In this document: one piece after another, positions 58,571-64,000 of the stretch
Numbering within the stretch: position 1 is the first letter of the stretch
How the letters are laid out: every line of letters starts with the position of its first letter
Origin: Clostridiales bacterium
GTDB taxonomy: Bacteria; Bacillota; Clostridia; Oscillospirales; Butyricicoccaceae
Reading direction: 5' to 3'
Assembly (NCBI GenBank): GCA_004555915.1
Contig: SFJM01000005.1
Span: forward strand, 1 to 64,000
Length of the DNA: 64,000 bases
Position numbers and translations under genes: made by a program
The notes under the pieces: generated by a model
Database searches by the model: none
Seen by the model: only the letters and a program-made list of their open reading frames with translations
Told to the model about the DNA's origin: nothing

Positions 58571-58620
58571 AAAAGAAATCCTCTGCTTCCCGCCTGAACG
58601 GACAGAGGATTTCTCATTTT
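58571..58620. terminator. Bidirectional terminator between HMA-like gene and mnmA
   Basis: AGAAATCCTCTG pairs perfectly with CAGAGGATTTCT (58574-58585 / 58603-58614), with A- and T-rich flanks. The two genes are convergent. Confidence 0.85.
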
Positions 58621-59696
58621 TATAATGCCTGCATAATGGTGCCGCCGCCAACGACCGTATCCCCATCATACCAGACGGTTGCCTGTCCCGGGGAAATGGC
58701 ACGCTGCGGCGTATCAAATTCCACAATGGTACCGTTTTCAGCCGGAATCAGTGTGGCGGGCTGGGTACGATGTCCATGGCGGATTTTTGCCTGTACCCGC
58801 ATGGGTGCCGTGAGCTTTTCCACTGCAATCCAGTTGCAGTCTGCCGCAAGCAGCCGGCTGGCAAACAGGCATTCCGACTTGCCAATAACAACGGTATTGG
58901 TTGCCGCGTCCTTTTTGCAGACATATCGCGGCTCCGGGAACGCAAAGCCCAGCCCCTTGCGCTGTCCCACCGTATAATGCACCAGACCTCGGTGCGGTCC
59001 CAGCACATTGCCCTCCGTATCCAGAAAATCACCCGGCTTGGGCGCTTCACCGGTTGCACGCTGGATAAAGCCCGCATAATCGCCATCCGGTACAAAGCAG
59101 ATATCCTGACTGTCCGGCTTACGGGCATTGGTAAGCATGGCCTTTTCTGCCAGCCTGCGGGTTTCCTCCTTTGTCAGGCCTCCCAGTGGGAATAACACAC
59201 GGGAAAGCTGCTCCTGCGTCATGGAATACAGGAAATAGGTCTGATCCTTATGCTCATCCGCTGCAGTTTTCAATAAAAATCGTCCCAATGTATCATCATA
59301 TTCAATGCGTGCATAATGTCCGGTGGCAATTTTTTCGCAGCCGATATCCCCGGCACGCTTCAATAATGCATCAAATTTGATATACCGATTACAATCAATA
59401 CATGGATTCGGCGTCAAGCCGCAGGCATAACCGGAAATAAACCGGTCAATGACCTGTTTATGAAACACATCACCCATGTTAAACACATAATGTTCAATGC
59501 CCAGCCGATTACATACACTACGTGCATCGGCAATATCATCTGCGGAACAGCAGGAACGGGTGACCTTTCCGATATCCCCCTGATCGTACAATGCCATGGT
59601 AACACCAGCAACATCATAGCCCTGTTCCAGCAGCAGAACCGCGCTTGCCGAGCTGTCCACGCCGCCGCTCATAGCGGCAAGAATCTTTTCCTTCAT
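58620..59696 (-). CDS. mnmA: tRNA-uridine 2-sulfurtransferase MnmA
   Basis: MnmA thiolates U34 of tRNA-Lys/Glu/Gln. The PP-loop is AAMSGGVDSSASAV at residues 7-20. Catalytic Cys is in LTPNPCIDCNRYIKF and the second Cys in SQDICFVPDGDY. C-terminal part has VVHYTVGQRKGLGF-type motifs and the ISPGQATVWYDGD end. Length is 358 residues. The start at 59696 follows AGGAGA. It lies downstream of nadA by 75 bases and may share its transcript. A sulfur donor could be the desulfurase at 33843-34964 or another. Confidence 0.96.
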   Translation of the reverse strand: MKEKILAAMSGGVDSSASAVLLLEQGYDVAGVTMALYDQGDIGKVTRSCCSADDIADARSVCNRLGIEHYVFNMGDVFHKQVIDRFISGYACGLTPNPCIDCNRYIKFDALLKRAGDIGCEKIATGHYARIEYDDTLGRFLLKTAADEHKDQTYFLYSMTQEQLSRVLFPLGGLTKEETRRLAEKAMLTNARKPDSQDICFVPDGDYAGFIQRATGEAPKPGDFLDTEGNVLGPHRGLVHYTVGQRKGLGFAFPEPRYVCKKDAATNTVVIGKSECLFASRLLAADCNWIAVEKLTAPMRVQAKIRHGHRTQPATLIPAENGTIVEFDTPQRAISPGQATVWYDGDTVVGGGTIMQAL

Positions 59697-59771
59697 GGTA
59701 TCATTCTCCTGAAAAAACAACGGCTCCACCTTCCCTTGGAAAGCAGAGCCGGTTTTGGTTTCTTTTCGCAA

Positions 59772-60686
59772 TCAGCCGCCCAGACGAATCATTTCGTCAA
59801 TGCAGTGCTTTGCTGCCAGACGGGTTTCCTCGTCCATGACAATTTCCTCGCCAGCCTGACCCTTCAGGACATTCAGAACATCCACCAGCGTGGTTGCCTT
59901 CATGTTCGGGCAGATCAGCTGCTTGCTCAGCGGATAGAACTTCTTATCCGGGCAATCATACTGCAGGTGCTCTGCAATGCTGATTTCGGTGCCGATGATA
60001 AATTCCTTTGCATCGGAAGCCTTGGCATAGTTCATGATGCCGGAGGTAGAACCGACATAATCCGCTTCCTTGGTAACAGCCGGAACACATTCCGGATGAA
60101 CCAGCAGCAGCGCGTCCGGATGCAGTGCACGAGCTTCATCCACAGCTCTCTTTGGAACAGCAGCATGAATCGGGCAGCCACCCTGCAGCAGCTTGATTTC
60201 CTTGTTCGGAATCTGCTCAGCCACATACTGACCCAGATTACAGTCCGGAATGAACAGAATCTTATCTGCTTCCATATTGTTGACAATCTTGACTGCGGAA
60301 GAAGAGGTTACGCAGACATCACAGATGGTTTTCAGATCCGAAGTGGTGTTGATGTATGCCACAACGGTGTAGTCCGGATGTGCCTTTTTCCATGCGCCGA
60401 TCAGTTCCTTGTCCATCTGCTCTGCCATCGGACATCCTGCGATCGGGTTTGCAAGGTATACAGTCTTTTCCGGGGAAAGAATCTTTACGGTTTCTGCCAT
60501 AAAACGAACGCCGCACATGATAACATTTTTCTGCGGTGCGGTAGTAGCCTGCACACTGAGGCCATAGGAATCGCCGACAAAGTCTGCAATTTCCGAAATT
60601 TCTCTGGCTACATAGCTGTGTGCCAGAATACATACATCCTGTTCCTTTTTCAGGCGCAGGATCTCATCCTGAATCTCACGAATCAT
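59772..60686 (-). CDS. nadA: Quinolinate synthase
   Basis: NadA condenses iminoaspartate with dihydroxyacetone phosphate to quinolinate using a [4Fe-4S] cluster. Three cluster cysteines appear in NVIMCGVRFMAETVK, IAGCPMAEQ and LICPNMKATTL. AHSYVAREISEIADFVGDS is the first conserved block. Length is 304 residues, the short Firmicute form. ATG 60686 has AGGAGA. nadB and nadC, usually adjacent, are not in the window. Upstream lie a promoter and a 20-bp inverted repeat (60705-60724), suggesting control by a repressor. Confidence 0.95.
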   Translation of the reverse strand: MIREIQDEILRLKKEQDVCILAHSYVAREISEIADFVGDSYGLSVQATTAPQKNVIMCGVRFMAETVKILSPEKTVYLANPIAGCPMAEQMDKELIGAWKKAHPDYTVVAYINTTSDLKTICDVCVTSSSAVKIVNNMEADKILFIPDCNLGQYVAEQIPNKEIKLLQGGCPIHAAVPKRAVDEARALHPDALLLVHPECVPAVTKEADYVGSTSGIMNYAKASDAKEFIIGTEISIAEHLQYDCPDKKFYPLSKQLICPNMKATTLVDVLNVLKGQAGEEIVMDEETRLAAKHCIDEMIRLGG

Positions 60687-60704
60687 ATGTCTTTTCTCCT
60701 GATA

Positions 60705-60724
60705 GAAATGTATTGTTACATTTC
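60705..60724. promoter_or_regulatory. 20-bp inverted repeat in nadA leader, operator candidate
   Basis: GAAATGTATTGTTACATTTC has perfect eight-base arms around TTGT. It lies between the -10 element and the ribosome site, where a repressor would block transcription. A niacin-responsive regulator of NiaR type is a plausible binder, but the match to that family's sites was not checked. Confidence 0.5.
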
Positions 60725-60753
60725 CCACTAAATTTATATGTTTATCAACTTCG

Positions 60754-60782
60754 AGGATATCATGTTTTGCCGTCCCTGTCAA
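60754..60782 (-). promoter_or_regulatory. nadA promoter
   Basis: Minus-strand TTGACA (60777-60782), 17-base spacer and TATCCT (60754-60759), about 65 bases before the ATG. Confidence 0.7.
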
Positions 60783-60851
60783 GCATCGGCGGCGAATTAC
60801 CATAAAATCAGCAAATCCGCCAGTTTCCAGACAAACTGGAAACAAGTTATT

Positions 60852-61898
60852 TTATGCTTTGACTGCCCAGCGCATTTTGGTAGAACGGGCCCGGGGATTC
60901 TGATAACACTCCTCCGTAGACGGACGGATGACATCCCGTGCCACCTCACGATAGGTGCCGTCACGCATGCCCTGCTTAAACGCCTTTTTCACCAGCCTGT
61001 CCTCACCGGAATGGAAGGTCAGAATGGCAGCCCGCCCGCCGGGCTTAAGCACCGTCGGCAGCTTTTCCAGAAAGGCATACAGCACCTCAAATTCACTGTT
61101 TACATCAATCCGCAGAGCCTGAAAGCATCGCTGGCAGGATTTTTTGACTGCTTCCTTCTGTTCCCCCTTCGGCAGGAAGGCTAATGCGCGTGCAATCGCG
61201 TCATACAGCTGCCGGGTGGTTTCAATGGGTTCTCCCCGATGGAAGGTCTGCATGATTTCCTTTGCAATCCGTTCGGCATACGGTTCATCCGCATTTTCCA
61301 CCAGCATACCAGCCAGCTCCTCCTCGTCCAACTCCCGCAGGCGCTGGGCTGCTGTCACGCCGGAGGACGGGTCGAGCCGCAGATCCAGCGGCCCATCCTG
61401 CTTAAAGGTAAAGCCCCGCTCCGGGTTGTCAATCTGCATGGAGGATACGCCCAGGTCTGCCAGAACGAAATCAAACTGGATGCCCGGCGCCACCTTGTCC
61501 AGCTCCGCAAAATTCATGCGGCGGATGGTCAGGATATCTTCTCCATAGCCCAGCGCTGCCAGCCTTGCTTTGGTCTTTTCCGACTCAATCGGGTCCACAT
61601 CGGTAGCGTACAGATGCCCTTTCCCTTTCAGGCATTCCAGCATCCGTCTGGTATGACCGCCATAGCCAAGAGTCGCGTCATAGCCGATCTGTCCAGGCTG
61701 AATGTTGAGAAAATCCAGAATTTCCTGTACCATAATCGAAATATGCATGCCCGCAGGTGTCTTGCCCTGCTGGATGATTTTTTCTACATCCTGCTGGTAT
61801 TTTTCCGGATTCAATTCCTTGTATTTCTCACTGAACTTCCGCGGATGGGTACCTTTATAGCGTACCCGGCGCTTGTGCTGCTTTTCTTCTATCGTAAT
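60852..61898 (-). CDS. rsmH: 16S rRNA m4C1402 methyltransferase RsmH, apparent non-AUG start
   Basis: RsmH methylates C1402 in the decoding centre. Methyltransferase motifs are DATLGYGGHTRRML, DVDPIESE, FVLADLGVSSMQID and AAILTFHSGEDRLVKKAF. Family members in gut Clostridia carry a basic N-terminal block (KHKRRVRYKGTHPRKF-like). That block is encoded here upstream of 61814, but no ATG, GTG or TTG is available between the in-frame TAA and codon 30. The first normal codon, TTG 61814, has no usable ribosome site. AGAAGGA sits at 61902-61908, so initiation probably occurs at ATT 61898 (348 residues) or ATA 61892. The promoter at 61923-61951 is consistent. The gene stands apart from any dcw cluster. 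Confidence 0.88.
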   Translation of the reverse strand: MTIEEKQHKRRVRYKGTHPRKFSEKYKELNPEKYQQDVEKIIQQGKTPAGMHISIMVQEILDFLNIQPGQIGYDATLGYGGHTRRMLECLKGKGHLYATDVDPIESEKTKARLAALGYGEDILTIRRMNFAELDKVAPGIQFDFVLADLGVSSMQIDNPERGFTFKQDGPLDLRLDPSSGVTAAQRLRELDEEELAGMLVENADEPYAERIAKEIMQTFHRGEPIETTRQLYDAIARALAFLPKGEQKEAVKKSCQRCFQALRIDVNSEFEVLYAFLEKLPTVLKPGGRAAILTFHSGEDRLVKKAFKQGMRDGTYREVARDVIRPSTEECYQNPRARSTKMRWAVKA

Positions 61899-61922
61899 CA
61901 GTCCTTCTGTCTGTTTTCCTCT

Positions 61923-61951
61923 ATCTTAGCATGGCTGTATAGGTTTGTCAA
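61923..61951 (-). promoter_or_regulatory. rsmH promoter
   Basis: Minus-strand TTGACA (61946-61951), 17-base spacer and TAAGAT (61923-61928). Its -35 is embedded in the T tract of the MATE terminator. Transcription should start near 61916, leaving only about 18 bases before the proposed start codon. Confidence 0.65.
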
Positions 61952-61983
61952 AAAATCCGTCTGCCCATATCAAGCAGACGGAT
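61950..61983 (-). terminator. Terminator of second MATE gene
   Basis: Minus-strand ATCCGTCTGC pairs perfectly with GCAGACGGAT, followed by TTTTT, 11 bases past the MATE stop. Confidence 0.9.
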
Positions 61984-61993
61984 TCAGCTTTAT

Positions 61994-63343
61994 TTATTCT
62001 CTTGTCAGCTTGTATGCCCAATGCCCAAAATTCACCTTGATAAATGCGGGAACCGCCTTGAACAGCTGGTCCAGATTCAGACACCACACCACGACAACCG
62101 GAGAAGCCTTGACATAGAACGCCATAAAAAACGACAACGGGATAACAATACACCAGATGCTGACCAAATCAAGGATCATGGCATACTTGGTTGCGCCACC
62201 ACCCTTGATGATACCGGAATTGACCGGCATCTGATAGCACATGCCACCCATAACAATACACAAAATATGCAGGAAGGTACGTGCCATCTGTCTGCTCTCA
62301 TCCGAGAAGCTGTACAGCGACAATACCGGCTCTGTCAATACAAACAGAATCAGACCGCAGCAGATACCCATGAGGACAAACATAACCTGAAAGGTCTTGG
62401 CATATTGCTTGACAACCTTCATATCTCCCTGTCCTATCGCCTTGCCAATCAGGACATTTGTGGTAGAAGCAGCACCGACGGCTATGGTCTTCACAATTAA
62501 ATACAGGTTGGATGCCATGCTGTTGGCCGCAATTGCACTGGAGGTCAGATGACCGAGAATTGCGGTCTGCATCGCTGTATTTACACCCCACATTGCCGCA
62601 ATAAACAGGATCGGCAGGCTGATGCGAAAATAATCGCCCATAATGGAATGATCCAAATGCAGAAAATCCTTCAGCTTCAAATGCAGGTTGGCTTCCTTCT
62701 TTGCGATGTAAAACAGCATCACAATAAATTCCACAATCCGTGCAGTCAATGTACCGATTGCGGCACCTTCCACGCCCAGCCTTGGCAAACCAAAATGACC
62801 ATAAATCAGGCACCAGTTGATGCAGAAATTGATACACAATGTGCTTATTGACAGGTAAAAGGCAATCTTTACCACCTCTGTACTGCGCAGGACAGCCAGC
62901 AGGATTGTCGTCACGCAGAAGAACGGATAGGTAAAGCGAACAATGTTCAGATACTTTACGCCTTCCGCAACAATCGCCGGATCTTTGGTAAACAGGCCGA
63001 CAACCTGCTCCGGGAACACGGAAACCACGATAAACAATACCAGCATCAGCACCAGCGCAGTGCGCATGGCAATGCTTGCAACCTTTCGGATGGTTTCCGT
63101 ATCCTTCTTGCCCCAGTACTGTGACGCAAGGATAACCAGACCGTCACCAATGCCAATCAGCAGATTCTGATAGATAAACTGAATCTGATTCACGGCGGTA
63201 ACACCGGATAACGCACTTTCCGCATACCGTCCCAGCATCAGATTGTCTGTCAGATTGACACTCAGCGAAATAACATTCTGCAGTACAATCGGCAGGCACA
63301 ATACAAGGAATATACGATAAAACTTCTTGTCTTTTATCAGCAT
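61994..63343 (-). CDS. MATE-family efflux transporter (second)
   Basis: A 449-residue membrane transporter with twelve helices of the MATE superfamily. Diagnostic segments are the early LCLPIVLQNVISLSVNLTDNLMLGRYAESALSGVTAVNQIQF and GVEGAAIGTLTARIVEFIVML, and in the second half SAIAANSMASNLYLIVKTIAVGAASTTNVLIGKAIGQGD. It exports cationic drugs or metabolites coupled to Na+ or H+. It is only distantly like the MATE at 9567-10931. AAGGAG is 12 bases from the ATG. A terminator follows closely, so it is probably monocistronic. Confidence 0.9.
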   Translation of the reverse strand: MLIKDKKFYRIFLVLCLPIVLQNVISLSVNLTDNLMLGRYAESALSGVTAVNQIQFIYQNLLIGIGDGLVILASQYWGKKDTETIRKVASIAMRTALVLMLVLFIVVSVFPEQVVGLFTKDPAIVAEGVKYLNIVRFTYPFFCVTTILLAVLRSTEVVKIAFYLSISTLCINFCINWCLIYGHFGLPRLGVEGAAIGTLTARIVEFIVMLFYIAKKEANLHLKLKDFLHLDHSIMGDYFRISLPILFIAAMWGVNTAMQTAILGHLTSSAIAANSMASNLYLIVKTIAVGAASTTNVLIGKAIGQGDMKVVKQYAKTFQVMFVLMGICCGLILFVLTEPVLSLYSFSDESRQMARTFLHILCIVMGGMCYQMPVNSGIIKGGGATKYAMILDLVSIWCIVIPLSFFMAFYVKASPVVVVWCLNLDQLFKAVPAFIKVNFGHWAYKLTRE

Positions 63344-63503
63344 TTCTCTTCATCTCCTTCTCAGGCTGGATTGTTCCAAAGCCTGCACTTACTGTACACC
63401 ATCAAAGGGAAAATGAAAAGAGGAAATGCAAAAAACAGCAAGAATATGAAATATTTTGATTGATTTTAAAAATACAGCCGCAGACTGCCGCAAAATCGTT
63501 AAC

Positions 63504-63686
63504 TTATGACAACAGGGTGTATTCCATCAGAATGCGCTGGACGCGGCTGCCATCTGTCACGCCCTCCGGCAGCAGCGCAATCGCTACCTGGGCCAGTGGC
63601 GCATTCGGCTCACTCTCATTCCGCAGCATCGCATAATCCCCGTCAAAGCCTACAACAATATAATTCACCGGATCTGCAAATCCCAT
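63504..63686 (-). CDS. Small conserved-looking protein (60 aa), DUF3006-like in pattern
   Basis: The protein has a real AGGAGG site at the proper distance. The sequence YIVVGFDGDYAMLRNESEP, then VAIALLPEGVTDGSRVQRI resembles small beta-barrel proteins of the DUF3006 type (a glycine/acid strand followed by a Leu-Pro-x-Gly turn). No catalytic motif is seen. It lies alone between the MATE gene and purC. I cannot name its function. Confidence 0.6.
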   Translation of the reverse strand: MGFADPVNYIVVGFDGDYAMLRNESEPNAPLAQVAIALLPEGVTDGSRVQRILMEYTLLS

Positions 63687-63930
63687 GGTTTCTTCCTCCT
63701 GAAAATCAAAATTTGTATTTATATTTTATCACACTTTCCCTGTGCTGCACAGCCAGAATCCGGGCTTTTTTGCCGTATCCCGTGTTTTTTTGACAGGTTA
63801 TTCCCGCATGTAAACGGAATTTTATGCAAAGCGAAAATATATGGTGAAATTTACTATTGATTTTTATGCCGAAATCTGGTTATCTATTATATATATTTCA
63901 AATCCAATCCGGATAGCGAGGTAAGACAAA

Positions 63931-64000
63931 ATGAGTGCTACTATTATGAAGCCTGTTAAGGAAGGTAAGGTTCGTGAGATTTATGATAACGGCGACAGCC
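63931..64000 (+). CDS. purC: Phosphoribosylaminoimidazole-succinocarboxamide synthase, 5' end only
   Basis: The window ends 23 codons into this gene. The visible residues contain KPVKEGKVREIYDNGDS, the characteristic start of SAICAR synthetase (PurC), which joins aspartate to CAIR in purine synthesis. The ATG at 63931 follows CGAGGTAAG. The 244-base upstream gap (63687-63930) is AT-rich with TATTATATA near 63890. No purine riboswitch was recognised. Confidence 0.88.
   Translation, partial: MSATIMKPVKEGKVREIYDNGDS

Noticed and set aside
1..64000. CRISPR arrays, tRNA or rRNA genes, prophage modules
   Set aside because: No regularly spaced repeats, no tRNA-like T-arm/CCA patterns and no phage structural genes were noticed by eye. 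A tRNAscan or CRISPR finder run would settle this.

Overview
The window looks like a chromosomal segment of an endospore-forming, anaerobic Clostridia member, most likely a gut Oscillospirales (Ruminococcaceae/Butyricicoccus-like) bacterium. The evidence is the yabP/yabQ/spoVB/divIC/rqcP block, HrcA-type CIRCE control of groESL, an N-extended RsmH, hemZ, a sialic-acid catabolic operon and near-even base composition. The genus is inference only. Nearly all genes are protein-coding; no rRNA, tRNA or CRISPR array was seen.

Region 1 (1-4.8 kb) is insertion-sequence wreckage. A partial IS3-family element has cut off the 3' end of an AraC regulator with a GH39-like C-terminal domain. An IS30-family element, with a transposase broken by one in-frame TAG, sits in an IS4-type transposase. 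That element in turn abuts the C-terminal stump of a ROK sugar kinase. A small IS3 scrap with a 17-bp perfect hairpin lies at 11.5 kb.

Region 2 (5.1-11.5 kb) carries an HD hydrolase, a superoxide dismutase, an unusual metallophosphoesterase-rubrerythrin-rubredoxin fusion, glycerol dehydrogenase, a MATE exporter and a YfcE-like phosphoesterase.

Region 3 (11.6-20.6 kb) is a complete route from sialic acid to fructose-6-phosphate: nanE-nanA-SSS transporter-nanQ, then nanK-rpiR regulator-nagA-NanM-like lipoprotein, all on the minus strand. nagB is divergent. Palindromes and twin promoters sit at the two control regions.

Region 4 (20.6-30.3 kb) holds groESL under CIRCE, a membrane protein of the CmpB family, a THUMP methyltransferase, a DUF4364 protein, a DMT transporter, hpf, an unpaired fumarase alpha subunit, an amidohydrolase and a candidate small RNA at about 30096-30183 with its own promoter and terminator.

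Region 5 (30.3-47 kb) is a long minus-strand housekeeping block. It contains the yab sporulation/division cluster (S1 protein, divIC, yabQ, yabP, rqcP ... hup, mazG, spoVB), interrupted by an LRR/zinc-ribbon gene and a tRNA-sulfuration operon (tcdA-cysteine desulfurase-ttcA) with a consensus promoter. It continues with a nucleoside-kinase-like gene, hemZ, an MBL hydrolase, dtd, rel and recJ.

Region 6 (47-64 kb) has uvrBA with an SOS box, radC, a MocR/PdxR regulator, a GNAT enzyme, a cytidylate-kinase-like protein, a YgjP-type metallopeptidase, two YibE/F membrane proteins sharing an overlapping divergent promoter with an HMA-like protein, mnmA, nadA, rsmH (apparently with a non-AUG start), a second MATE exporter, a small protein and the first codons of purC.
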